Of a DNA stretch of 64,000 nucleotides, positions 50,310 through 58,197 are shown one piece after another (positions within the stretch are counted from its first letter, which is position 1; each line of letters begins with the position of its first letter). The DNA is taken from assembly GCA_963698265.1 (NCBI GenBank), contig CAVOQC010000004.1, positions 124,001-188,000 on the forward strand, given 5' to 3'. Under the pieces are notes generated by a model. It searched no databases and was not told where the DNA came from. It worked only from the letters and a program-made list of their open reading frames with translations. The translations under genes and the position numbers were made by a program. The DNA comes from FEB-7 sp963698265. Its GTDB lineage: Bacteria > Pseudomonadota > Gammaproteobacteria > Burkholderiales > Usitatibacteraceae.

Positions 50310-50794
50310 AGCTTGCGCAGGTAGAACTCGAAGGCGCCTGCGCCGGCCCCAGCGGTGCTCACAATCTCCAGGTGCGTCGCCTCGGCCCACCCGGCGATGT
50401 CGTCGCGCACGCCGGGACAATCGCTCACGAGCTTCAGGACCTCTCCCGGACGCATGCCCTTCAGGAGTTGCCGCGCCTCCACGATGGGGCCGGGGCAGGA
50501 GACGCCGCGCAGGTCGAGACGCACGTGGGCGGCGACCGTTCCGGAGCGGCCCTTGCGCAAGTGGTACCCGGTGGCGCCGCGCTCGCGTGGCTCGGTGTGG
50601 ATCACCTCGTTGCCCGTCTGCCGAGCCCAGGCGAACAGGTCGTCGCGGGTGCCCGGGCAGTCGGACAGGAGCAGCAGGACCTGGCCGTCCCGCAGGCCCT
50701 CGAGGATCTCGCGGGCGCCCAGGATCGGGCCGGGGCAGGTGAGTCCGGTGAGGTCGACCATGGCGGCCGGTTCGCCGGGAGTCATAGCGGACAT
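50306..50794 (-). CDS. tandem double TusA-domain sulfur carrier
   Basis: A 162-residue protein built of two TusA domains (about residues 12-82 and 90-162). Each has the CPGP persulfide motif (Cys20, Cys100) and a second conserved DCPGxRDD site (Cys46, Cys126), giving four candidate sulfur-bearing cysteines. Two ATGs are possible (50794, 50785); AGGAG lies upstream of the first. It overlaps the next gene's start by four bases and is 23 bases downstream of the Cas6-like gene. A carrier of two sulfurs, or an internal relay, is inference. Confidence 0.88.
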   Translation of the reverse strand: MSAMTPGEPAAMVDLTGLTCPGPILGAREILEGLRDGQVLLLLSDCPGTRDDLFAWARQTGNEVIHTEPRERGATGYHLRKGRSGTVAAHVRLDLRGVSCPGPIVEARQLLKGMRPGEVLKLVSDCPGVRDDIAGWAEATHLEIVSTAGAGAGAFEFYLRKL

Positions 50795-50817
50795 GTGGAA
50801 AGGCTCCTGGCGGCGGT

Positions 50818-51465
50818 TCATTCGGCCGCGGTGATGGTCTTGTGGGGTACGAAAATGCCGCAACCGACCGGCTGGCCGCGGCCCAGGCCGGCGCGCTGGA
50901 GCAGGAGGGAATCGACGTCGCGCAGGTCGTGGACGGCCACGGGGTAGGCCGTGAGGCGGCCTTCCCCGCTCTCGATCTCCACGCGCCGCCCGCAGATCAG
51001 GCGGCCACGCACGCCGAGTGCGGCGAGTTCCTGCTCGAGTTCGGCGAGGAAGCGCCCCTCGTCGGCCTCCCCCGTGGTGACGCGCGGCGAATAGAGCGTC
51101 GCCGCCGCCAGGTGCTTGCGAAAGGTCCCTTCGCCGATGGCGAGCGAGACTTCGCCGACCTGGACCGACTCGCGCTCGAGGGCGCTCGCTGAACAGACGC
51201 GGTCGCGCGGAAGACGGATCACGAGGCGCGAGCGGCGGGTGATCATGACGCCGCCCTCGGGCGTGCGCGGACCCCGCATGGGCAGGATGCCGGCCCTGGG
51301 CGTCTTCAGGATCCACGGCACGATGCGCGCGACCTCGCGGAACAGGGGCCATTCGTGGTCCGGGGGCAGGTGCTGCCCGGTGACGGCGAATACGACATCG
51401 ACCATTTCCGGCAGTGCGGCGGCGGCCGGACCGCAGCCCGGGCCGAGGACGCCGGTGGCGTTCAC
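50818..51465 (-). CDS. Cas6/Cmx6-like RAMP protein, no CRISPR nearby
   Basis: A 215-residue protein that matches, as remembered, the Cas6 variant named Cmx6 from type I-MYXAN systems: the start of the domain MVDVVFAVTGQHLPPDH (about residues 21-37), RRSRLVIRLPRDR in the middle, GRRVEIESG, and the C-terminal glycine-rich RNA-binding loop GLGRGQPVGCG (193-203) followed by IFVPHK. His32 and His37 are candidate catalytic residues. No CRISPR array or other cas gene is in the window. GTG start overlaps the 73-aa gene stop (GTGA). Operon context is sulfur transfer, so a CRISPR role is doubtful. Confidence 0.72.
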   Translation of the reverse strand: MNATGVLGPGCGPAAAALPEMVDVVFAVTGQHLPPDHEWPLFREVARIVPWILKTPRAGILPMRGPRTPEGGVMITRRSRLVIRLPRDRVCSASALERESVQVGEVSLAIGEGTFRKHLAAATLYSPRVTTGEADEGRFLAELEQELAALGVRGRLICGRRVEIESGEGRLTAYPVAVHDLRDVDSLLLQRAGLGRGQPVGCGIFVPHKTITAAE

Positions 51466-51683
51466 GATGCGTTCCCCGGCTGCGATCGCCCCCAGCCCGC
51501 GAGGGCTTCACCCCAGGCCACGGCGGTACCGGGATCGATGTCGAATACCGTGAAACGGCGCCCTTCGCGGATGCGCACCCGCAGCATGGCCAAGCCGCCC
51601 GACTCGGAGTCGACCGGGTGCATTTCTATCTGCTGGCCCCCTATGGGAACGGTGAGCCTGGCGAGGGGGGTGGGGCGGTCCAT
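51462..51683 (-). CDS. small uncharacterised protein (73 aa), first gene of the dsr-divergent operon
   Basis: Opens MDRPTPLARLTVPIGGQQIEM, then LRVRIREGRRFTVFDIDPGTA and WGEALAGWGRSQ. It reads as a compact beta-rich fold with one helix. The frame ends four bases inside the Cas6-like gene. No Shine-Dalgarno is evident. It lies 270 bases from dsrA with the shared control region between. Not recognised with certainty. Confidence 0.6.
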   Translation of the reverse strand: MDRPTPLARLTVPIGGQQIEMHPVDSESGGLAMLRVRIREGRRFTVFDIDPGTAVAWGEALAGWGRSQPGNAS

Positions 51684-51792
51684 GGGCGGCCTATCGGGCG
51701 AAATGGGCGCGAAGTCGGGACCCCTCGCGAGTGGCTACATTACGCCCCCCGTTGCGCCCGCCGTCTATTCCCCGGGCGAAGGACCGGCCGCA

Positions 51793-51830
51793 TAACCCAT
51801 TCGGGTAGTCCCGACACTCCCCATCGGGGA
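51793..51830. promoter_or_regulatory. tandem inverted repeats in the dsr control region
   Basis: ACCC-ATTC-GGGT (51795-51806) and TCCCC-ATC-GGGGA (51818-51830) are two palindromes centred about 24 bases apart. They lie 120-160 bases before dsrA and 110-150 bases before the divergent 73-aa gene. A further CCCTCC/GGAGGG inverted repeat follows at 51834-51851. No clear sigma70 hexamers were found in this region, consistent with activator-dependent transcription. Confidence 0.5.
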
Positions 51831-51952
51831 ACGCCCTCCACCGTCGGAGGGATGGCCAAGCCCCCGGGGGCACCGTAGGATCGGTTGAACCTGGGAGGGT
51901 ACGGCCGGACCCTGAGCCGTTGAAACCGAACGACAATTACGAGGAGGCTGCA

Positions 51953-53248
51953 ATGGCAAAGAAAATGCACCCGACGCCCATTCTGGACGAGCTGGAAACC
52001 GGCCCGTGGCCTAGCTTCGTGACGGGCCTGAAGCGCCTGGCGAAGAACAACGACATGATGGTCGACCTCATGGGCCAGCTTGAGGCGTCGTACCGGACCA
52101 AGAAAGGCTACTGGAAGGGCGGCACCGTGAGCGTCTTCGGCTACGGCGGAGGCATCATCCCGCGCTTCACGGAGTTGAAGGACGCCGCCGGCAAGCCCCA
52201 GTTCCCGGACGCGGCCGAGTTCCACACGCTTCGCGTCATGCCGCCTCCCGGCATGCACTACAACACCGACATCCTGCGGAAGTTCTGCGACACCTGGGAG
52301 CGCAACGCCTCCGGCCTCATTGCGCTCCACGGGCAGAGCGGCGACATCATGTTCCAGGGCGTGCGCTCCGACAAGGTCCAGGTCGCCTTCGACGAGATCA
52401 ACGAACTCGGCTTCGACCTGGGCGGCGCCGGCCCGGCCGTCAGGACCTCGATGTCCTGCGTGGGCGCCTCGCGCTGCGAGCAATCGTGCTACGACGAAGC
52501 GACCGCGCACCGCACGGTGCTCAACAACTTCCTCGACGACATCCACCGCCCGTCGCTGCCGTACAAGTTCAAGTTCAAGTTCTCGGGCTGCCCGAACGAC
52601 TGCATGAACGCAATCCAGCGCTCCGACATGGCGGTCATCGGCACCTGGCGCGACAACATCCGCACCGACGAGAAGCTCGCCCGCGCCTACTTCGCCAAGC
52701 AGGGCATGAACAACCTCGTGAACGACGTCGTGAGCCGCTGCCCGACCAAGGCGATCCAGCTGGTCGACGCGGACAAGATCCCGACGGGCGCGTCGATCTC
52801 GGCGGTGAAGGTCTCGGACGATAAGGCGATCTGCATCGAAAACCGCGATTGCGTGCGTTGCATGCATTGCATCAACGTGATCACCGGGGGGCTCGCGCCC
52901 GGCAAGGACAAGGGTGCCACGATCCTCGTGGGCGGCAAGCGCACGTTGAAGATCGGCGACCTGATGGGAACCGTCGTGGTGCCGTTCATGAAGCTCGAGA
53001 CCGACGAGGACCGCGAGAAGCTCGTGGATCTCGGCCAGCGCATCGTCGACTTCTTCGCCGAGAACGCCCTCGAGCACGAGCGCATCGGCGAGACCATCGA
53101 ACGCATCGGCCTGGTGAACTTCGTCGAGGGCATCGGCCTCGAGATCGACGCCAACATGGTCTCGACGCCGCGCACGAACCCCTACGTCCGTGCCGACGGC
53201 TGGGACGACGAGGTCGCGAAGATCAAGGCGAAGCAGCAGGCCGCCTAG
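51953..53248 (+). CDS. dsrA: reverse-type dissimilatory sulfite reductase alpha subunit
   Basis: DsrA with DsrB forms the cytoplasmic siroheme enzyme that oxidises persulfide sulfur on DsrC to sulfite. The 431-residue protein has siroheme-[4Fe-4S] ligands in CVGASRCEQSC (from Cys169) and FSGCPNDC, plus an inserted ferredoxin domain with CVRCMHC and SRCPTKAI. The oxidative type is inferred from the operon (dsrEFH and dsrL present, dsrD absent). GAGGAGG at 51941-51947 precedes ATG 51953. First gene of the dsr operon. Confidence 0.98.
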   Translation: MAKKMHPTPILDELETGPWPSFVTGLKRLAKNNDMMVDLMGQLEASYRTKKGYWKGGTVSVFGYGGGIIPRFTELKDAAGKPQFPDAAEFHTLRVMPPPGMHYNTDILRKFCDTWERNASGLIALHGQSGDIMFQGVRSDKVQVAFDEINELGFDLGGAGPAVRTSMSCVGASRCEQSCYDEATAHRTVLNNFLDDIHRPSLPYKFKFKFSGCPNDCMNAIQRSDMAVIGTWRDNIRTDEKLARAYFAKQGMNNLVNDVVSRCPTKAIQLVDADKIPTGASISAVKVSDDKAICIENRDCVRCMHCINVITGGLAPGKDKGATILVGGKRTLKIGDLMGTVVVPFMKLETDEDREKLVDLGQRIVDFFAENALEHERIGETIERIGLVNFVEGIGLEIDANMVSTPRTNPYVRADGWDDEVAKIKAKQQAA

Positions 53249-53296
53249 AACCCCGCGCCCCGACCCCCGACGACGACAGAACCCGGAGCACACGAC

Positions 53297-54379
53297 ATGG
53301 CAACAGCCACCGCAACCCCGCGCCGCGCGACCGAATCGGGCGTGCCCGACAACAAGCAGTACATGCATCCGACGCTCATCAAGAACTACGGAAACTGGAA
53401 GTACCACGACCGGCCGCGGCCGGGTGTCCTGCATCACGTCTCCCACTCCGGCGAGGAAGTCTGGAGCGTGCGCGCCGGCACGCAGCGTCAGATGGACGTC
53501 TGGACGATCAGGAAGCTCTGCGACATCGCCGACAAGTACGCGGAAGGGCACGTGCGCTTCACCATCCGCTCGAACATCGAGTTCATGGTGGCCGACGAGA
53601 AGAAAGTCGCCCCTCTCGTCGAGGAACTTACGAAGAGCGGCTTCCCGGTCGGCGGCACCGGCAACTCGGTCACGATGATCGCGCACACGCAGGGGTGGCT
53701 CCACTGCGACATCCCGGGCACCGACGCCTCCGGCGCGGTGAAGGCCCTCATGGACGACCTGCACCACGAGTTCATCCGCGAGGACATGCCCAACCGCGTG
53801 CACATGTCGAGTTCCTGCTGCGAGATCAACTGCGGCGGGCAGGCCGACATCGCGATCATCATCCAGCATACCAAGCCGCCCAAGATCAACCACGACCTCG
53901 TGGCGAACGTCTGCGAGCGGCCCGCGGTCGTCGCGCGCTGCCCGGTGGCGGCCATCCGCCCGGCGCTCGTGAACGGCAAGCCCTCGCTGGAAGTCGACGA
54001 GAAGAAATGCATCTGCTGCGGCGCGTGCTACCCGCCGTGTCCGCCGATGCAGATCAACGACCCCGAATTCTCCAAGTTCGCGATCTGGGTCGGCGGCAAG
54101 AACTCCAACGCCCGGGCGAAGCCGACCTTCATGAAGATGGTGGCCTCGGGGATTCCCAACAATCCCCCGCGCTGGCCGGAGGTCTCCGAGATCGTGAAGA
54201 AGATCCTCTACACGTACAAGGACGACGCGCGCCCCTGGGAGCGCCTGTCGGACTGGGTGGAGCGCATCGGCTGGCCGCGCTTCTTCGAGAAGACGGGGCT
54301 GCCGTTCACGAAGTACCTGATCGACGACTGGCGGGGCGCGCGCGCCAGCCTCAACGCCTCGGCGCACATCCGCTTCTAG
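53297..54379 (+). CDS. dsrB: reverse-type dissimilatory sulfite reductase beta subunit
   Basis: A 360-residue partner of DsrA: CCEINCGGQADIA and ARCPVAAIRP in the siroheme half, and ferredoxin cysteines KCICCGACYPPCPPM near residues 235-250. DsrB holds the catalytically active siroheme. It starts 48 bases after dsrA. DsrAB is an alpha2-beta2 enzyme that binds DsrC between the subunits. Confidence 0.98.
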   Translation: MATATATPRRATESGVPDNKQYMHPTLIKNYGNWKYHDRPRPGVLHHVSHSGEEVWSVRAGTQRQMDVWTIRKLCDIADKYAEGHVRFTIRSNIEFMVADEKKVAPLVEELTKSGFPVGGTGNSVTMIAHTQGWLHCDIPGTDASGAVKALMDDLHHEFIREDMPNRVHMSSSCCEINCGGQADIAIIIQHTKPPKINHDLVANVCERPAVVARCPVAAIRPALVNGKPSLEVDEKKCICCGACYPPCPPMQINDPEFSKFAIWVGGKNSNARAKPTFMKMVASGIPNNPPRWPEVSEIVKKILYTYKDDARPWERLSDWVERIGWPRFFEKTGLPFTKYLIDDWRGARASLNASAHIRF

Positions 54380-54397
54380 GAAGGAAGAGAGACCGCC

Positions 54398-54757
54398 GTG
54401 AAGATCGGAGTCATGGTGAACGATGGCCCCTACCAGCGCCAGTCGAGCGACAGCGCCTACCTCTTCTGCAAGGCGGCGCTGGAGGCCGGCCACGAGATCG
54501 AGCGCGTGTTCTTCTACCACGACGGGGTCAACAACGCGACCAAGCTCACGGAGCCGCCGCAGGACGACCGCAACGTGGTCGCGCGCTGGGCGAAGCTCGC
54601 GCAGGACCACGGCGTCGACCTCGTGGTCTGCGTGGCCGCGGCGCTGCGGCGCGGCATCGTGGACCAGAACCTGGCGCAGGGCTTCCGCATCTCGGGGCTC
54701 GGGCAGCTGGTGGAGTCCGCGATCCAGTCCGATCGCCTCGTGGTCTTCGGGGATTAG
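54398..54757 (+). CDS. dsrE: sulfurtransferase subunit DsrE
   Basis: A 119-residue DsrE: KIGVMVNDGPYQRQSSDSAYLF opening and the active cysteine Cys78 in LVVCVAAALRRG, the position known from Allochromatium. With DsrF and DsrH it forms a hexamer that receives persulfide from TusA-type donors and passes it to DsrC. Start codon GTG at 54398, after GGAAGAGAG. Confidence 0.96.
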   Translation: MKIGVMVNDGPYQRQSSDSAYLFCKAALEAGHEIERVFFYHDGVNNATKLTEPPQDDRNVVARWAKLAQDHGVDLVVCVAAALRRGIVDQNLAQGFRISGLGQLVESAIQSDRLVVFGD

Positions 54758-54761
54758 CGCG

Positions 54762-55136
54762 ATGGAAGAGGCCGCGACGATCAAGAAGTTCCTGTTCGTG
54801 AACCGCAAGGCTCCCTACGGCAGCGTCTATGCGCTCGAGGGGCTGGAGGTGGTCCTCATCAGCGCCGCCTTCGACCAGGACGTGAGCCTCGCTTTCCTGG
54901 ACGACGGCGTCTTCCAGCTCGCCAAGGGACAGAACACGAAGGCGATCGAGACGAAGAACTTCTCGCCGACCTACCGCGCGCTCGAGGGTTACGATATCGA
55001 GAAGCTCTACGTGGAGCGCGAGTCGCTCGAGGCCCGGGGCCTCGCCGAGGAGGATCTCCTCGTGGACGTGAAGGTAGTGGACGCCGCGCAGATGGCGGCG
55101 CTGATGGACGAGATGGACGTGTTGATCAGCTTCTGA
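54762..55136 (+). CDS. dsrF: sulfurtransferase subunit DsrF
   Basis: A 124-residue DsrE/DsrF-fold protein: FLFVNRKAPYGSVYALEGLEVVL and FDQDVSLAFLDDGVFQL. The visible chain has no cysteine, as expected for a structural partner of DsrE and DsrH. ATG 54762 lies four bases after dsrE; the open frame upstream is a dsrE shadow. Confidence 0.95.
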   Translation: MEEAATIKKFLFVNRKAPYGSVYALEGLEVVLISAAFDQDVSLAFLDDGVFQLAKGQNTKAIETKNFSPTYRALEGYDIEKLYVERESLEARGLAEEDLLVDVKVVDAAQMAALMDEMDVLISF

Positions 55137-55153
55137 AGACAGGATCCGAACCG

Positions 55154-55456
55154 ATGCTGCACATCGTCAACAAGTCACCCGGCGAGCGATCGACGCTCGA
55201 GAGCTGCCTCGCCCACGCCCGCCCGGGCCATGCGGTGCTCCTCATCGAGGACGCGGTCTACGCCGCCACGAAGGGGCACGCGACGGCGCCGCGCCTGGTC
55301 GCGGCGATAGCGGCGGCCGTCAAGGTCTACGTCCTCATGCCGGATCTCGAGGCGAGGGCCCGCGCCGGCGCCGTCCTGGACGGCGTGGAGCCCGTCGACT
55401 ACCGGGGTTTCGTCGACCTCGTGACCCAGAATCCCCGCGTGCAGTCCTGGCTGTAG
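55154..55456 (+). CDS. dsrH: sulfurtransferase subunit DsrH
   Basis: A 100-residue DsrH/TusB-type protein: MLHIVNKSP at the start, Cys18 in LESCLAHA (conserved Cys20 of Allochromatium), and VLLIEDAVYAATKG. It completes the DsrEFH heterohexamer. GGATCCGAACCG separates it from dsrF by 17 bases. Confidence 0.95.
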   Translation: MLHIVNKSPGERSTLESCLAHARPGHAVLLIEDAVYAATKGHATAPRLVAAIAAAVKVYVLMPDLEARARAGAVLDGVEPVDYRGFVDLVTQNPRVQSWL

Positions 55457-55507
55457 CGCAGGAACCAACGCGAAGCACAGTCGCAGCGAACCTCGAAAGG
55501 AGAAGAA

Positions 55508-55843
55508 ATGAGCAGCATCGAAGTCAATGGCAAGTCCTACGAAACCGACGAGGAAGGCTACCTGGTCAACCTCTCGGAGTGGAACGAGGATCTCGCCGGC
55601 GAGATCGCCAAGGCCGAGAAGATCGACATGACCGACAACCACTGGGAAGTCGTGAACTTCCTGCGCGAGTACTACAACGAGTACCAGATCGCGCCGGCCG
55701 TTCGCGTGCTCACGAAGGCGATCGGCAAGAAGCTCGGTCCGGACAAGGGCAGCAACTCCTACCTCTACGAGCTCTTTCCCTACGGCCCCGCCAAGCAGGC
55801 CTGCAAGATCGCGGGCCTGCCGAAGCCGACCGGCTGCGTCTAG
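55508..55843 (+). CDS. dsrC: sulfur carrier protein DsrC
   Basis: A 111-residue DsrC: TDNHWEVVNFLREYY, LFPYGPAKQACKIAGLPKP and the C-terminal arm with Cys99 (Cys-B) and penultimate Cys110 (Cys-A). It carries persulfide from DsrEFH to DsrAB and returns a trisulfide or disulfide form that DsrMKJOP handles. AAAGGAGAAGAA gives a strong ribosome binding site. Compare the paralogue at 41.6 kb, which has lost Cys-A. Confidence 0.97.
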   Translation: MSSIEVNGKSYETDEEGYLVNLSEWNEDLAGEIAKAEKIDMTDNHWEVVNFLREYYNEYQIAPAVRVLTKAIGKKLGPDKGSNSYLYELFPYGPAKQACKIAGLPKPTGCV

Positions 55844-55851
55844 AGCTCGCC

Positions 55852-55905
55852 GCGGGCGCGGGCAACCGTTCGCGCCCGCAGCCGATAGCCCGCCGATAGC
55901 CCGCC
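55852..55905 (+). promoter_or_regulatory. hairpin and short direct repeat between dsrC and dsrM
   Basis: GCGGGCGCG (55852-55860) pairs perfectly with CGCGCCCGC (55871-55879) across a ten-base loop, right after the dsrC stop. It is followed by two copies of GATAGCCCGCC in direct tandem up to the dsrM start, which has no Shine-Dalgarno sequence. The structure can protect the 3' end of a dsrABEFHC mRNA or partly terminate transcription, lowering dsrM and later genes relative to dsrC. Confidence 0.5.
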
Positions 55906-55906
55906 G

Positions 55907-56632
55907 ATGGCCGCCATTCTCGCCACGCTCTTCTACGCCGCCGCCACCGTTCTCGTGGCCGGCCTCGCGTGGCGCGTCCGCCAGTACGCGGGAACGCCCG
56001 CGCCGCTGAAGATCCCCACCACGCCGGCGCCGACCACGGGCGGCGGGGTGGCGTTGCGGCTCGTGCGCGAGGTGGTGTTCTTCGAGAGCCTGTTCAAGGC
56101 AAGTCTCTGGACCTGGGTCTTCGGCTGGATGTTCCACGCGGGCCTGGCCCTCGTGCTCGCGCGCCACCTGCGCTACTTCATCGATCCGGTGTGGGCATGG
56201 GTCGCCTTCATCCAGCCTTTCGGCGTCTACGCGGGCTTCGCCATGGTCGCGGGTCTCGCGGGCCTGTGGGCGCGCCGCTTCCTGGTCGACCGGGTCCGCT
56301 ACATCTCGACGCCGTCGGATCACCTCATGCTGGCGCTCCTCATCGCGATCGCCGCGAGCGGGCTCGCGATGAAGTACGTCGCCCACGTCGACATAGTCAC
56401 GGTGAAGTCGTTCTTCCTCGGTCTGCTTGTCCTCGAGGTGCGCCCGCTCCCCGCGGACCCGATCCTCGCGGTGCACATCGGGCTCGTGTCCGCCCTGATG
56501 ATCGTCTTCCCCTTCTCCAAGCTCCTGCATGCGCCCGGGCTCTTCTTCAGCCCGGGCCGCAACCAGGTCGACAATCCCCGCGAGAAGCGGCACCTCGCCG
56601 AGTGGGCCTCGCGCCTCGAGGCCGATCGCTAG
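55907..56632 (+). CDS. dsrM: DsrM, heme b membrane subunit of the DsrMKJOP complex
   Basis: A 241-residue NarI-like inner-membrane protein with about five helices (near residues 3-20, 62-82, 95-120, 138-158, 190-205) and histidines in MFHAGLAL, ARHLRYF and VAHVDIV that can ligate heme b. It exchanges electrons between DsrK and quinone. It starts 63 bases after dsrC, with a hairpin between them. Confidence 0.95.
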   Translation: MAAILATLFYAAATVLVAGLAWRVRQYAGTPAPLKIPTTPAPTTGGGVALRLVREVVFFESLFKASLWTWVFGWMFHAGLALVLARHLRYFIDPVWAWVAFIQPFGVYAGFAMVAGLAGLWARRFLVDRVRYISTPSDHLMLALLIAIAASGLAMKYVAHVDIVTVKSFFLGLLVLEVRPLPADPILAVHIGLVSALMIVFPFSKLLHAPGLFFSPGRNQVDNPREKRHLAEWASRLEADR

Positions 56633-56633
56633 C

Positions 56634-58160
56634 ATGGCCGACGTCACCGCCCCTGCGCTGCGGGAATTCCCGGTCGCCCCGGCCATCCAGCCAGACGCCA
56701 TGGCCGGGTCGAAGCCGTACGTGGCGACCGAAAAGATGCAGGAAGCGCTCGGCTTTCCCGGCAAGCTCGTCGACGACTGGCACGACAAGGCCATCGGCAA
56801 GATGGGGGAGCTGCTCGGCAAGCACCGCTCGCTCAGGGTCTACCTCGATTCCTGCGTGCATTGCGGCGCCTGCTCGGACAAGTGCCACTATTTCCTCGGC
56901 ACGGGCGACCCGAAGAACATGCCCGTCGCGCGCCAGGACCTCCTGCGCGGCGTCTACCGGCGCCACTTCACCCTCCCCGGAAAGCTCTTCCCGAAGCTGG
57001 TCGGCGCGACCGAGCTCACGCGCGAGGTCCTGGACGACTGGTACAAGTACTACAACCAGTGCTCCGAGTGCCGCCGCTGCTCCGTGTTCTGCCCGTACGG
57101 GATCGACACGGCGGAGGTGACCATGGCCGCGCGCGAGATCCTGGACACCGTGGGCTATGGTGCGAAGTACACGAACGAGATCATCGGCAAGGTCCACCGG
57201 ATCGGCAACAACCTGGGCTTGCCGGCGCCGGCACTCGCCGACACGCTCCTCGGCCTCGAGGAGGACGTGCTGGAGGAAACCGGCGCGGACGTGAAGTTCC
57301 CGCTCGACCAGAAGGGCGCCGAGGTGCTGCTCATCACGCCGTCCGCGGACTTCTTCGCCGAGCCGCACGTCGACAGCCTGATCGGCTACGCCAAGGTCTT
57401 TCACGCCGCGGGCATCTCCTGGACACTCTCGTCCCATGCCTCGGAGGCGGCGAACTTCGGCCTCTTCATCGGCAGCTACGAGCAGATGCGGGCCGTGGCG
57501 CTTCGCATCCGCGAGGCCGCTCTCGAGCTGGGCGTGAAGCGGATCGTCGTGGGCGAGTGCGGGCACGCCTGGCGCGTCGCCTACAGCTACTGGAACACGC
57601 TTGCCGGCATCGGCTCCGGCGCCGAGGACAAGTTCGCCCGGATGCTGCAGGACCAGCTCGATCACAACTACCGCCAGCCGATGCACATCTGCGAGCTCAC
57701 CTGGGACCTGGTGCAGAAGGGTGCGCTCGTGCTCGACCGGGAGGCGAACGACCACCGTGTGGTCACCTTCCACGACTCGTGCAACGTCGCCCGCGCCTCC
57801 CGCATGGGAGATGATCCCGGCGGGCAGTTCGAGATTCCCCGCGCGCTCATCCGCGCCGTGGTGAACAAGTATGTCGATATGCGCGAAGGCACGACCCACG
57901 AGGCCACCTTCTGCTGCGGCGGGGGCGGCGGCCTCCTCACCGACGAGATCCTCGACCTGCGCGTCAAGGGCGCGCTTCCGCGCATGGAGTCGCTGCGCGA
58001 GGTCGCCGACCGCCACGGCGTCAATTTCATGGCGACGATATGCGCCATCTGCAAGGCGCAGTTCACCAAGGTCCTGCCTTACTACGGATTCAACCGGAGC
58101 ATGGTCGGCGGCATCCACCAGCTGGTGAGCACCGCCATCCGTCTCGGCGCGAAGCAGTAG
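56634..58160 (+). CDS. dsrK: DsrK, HdrD-like iron-sulfur subunit of the DsrMKJOP complex
   Basis: A 508-residue cytoplasmic protein: two [4Fe-4S] motifs, CVHCGACSDKC and CSECRRCSVFCPYG, and HdrD-type CCG domains ending in FCCGGGGGLLTDE that bind the catalytic [4Fe-4S] centre, the site proposed to act on DsrC thiols/trisulfide. ATG 56634 directly follows dsrM; longer frames upstream are shadows. Confidence 0.97.
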   Translation: MADVTAPALREFPVAPAIQPDAMAGSKPYVATEKMQEALGFPGKLVDDWHDKAIGKMGELLGKHRSLRVYLDSCVHCGACSDKCHYFLGTGDPKNMPVARQDLLRGVYRRHFTLPGKLFPKLVGATELTREVLDDWYKYYNQCSECRRCSVFCPYGIDTAEVTMAAREILDTVGYGAKYTNEIIGKVHRIGNNLGLPAPALADTLLGLEEDVLEETGADVKFPLDQKGAEVLLITPSADFFAEPHVDSLIGYAKVFHAAGISWTLSSHASEAANFGLFIGSYEQMRAVALRIREAALELGVKRIVVGECGHAWRVAYSYWNTLAGIGSGAEDKFARMLQDQLDHNYRQPMHICELTWDLVQKGALVLDREANDHRVVTFHDSCNVARASRMGDDPGGQFEIPRALIRAVVNKYVDMREGTTHEATFCCGGGGGLLTDEILDLRVKGALPRMESLREVADRHGVNFMATICAICKAQFTKVLPYYGFNRSMVGGIHQLVSTAIRLGAKQ

Positions 58161-58197
58161 CGCGCCACCACCCACCCCTTACGAAACAGAGGATCCC

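Noticed and set aside
50818..51465. CRISPR-Cas locus around the Cas6-like gene
   Set aside because: No array of regularly spaced direct repeats and no cas1, cas2, cas3 or effector gene was found anywhere in the window.
51740..54808. A 1022-codon open frame on the minus strand opposite dsrA and dsrB
   Set aside because: It mirrors the G+C-rich third-position pattern of dsrAB, has Arg/His/Val/Asp-biased composition and no domain. dsrAB on the plus strand carry all expected motifs.
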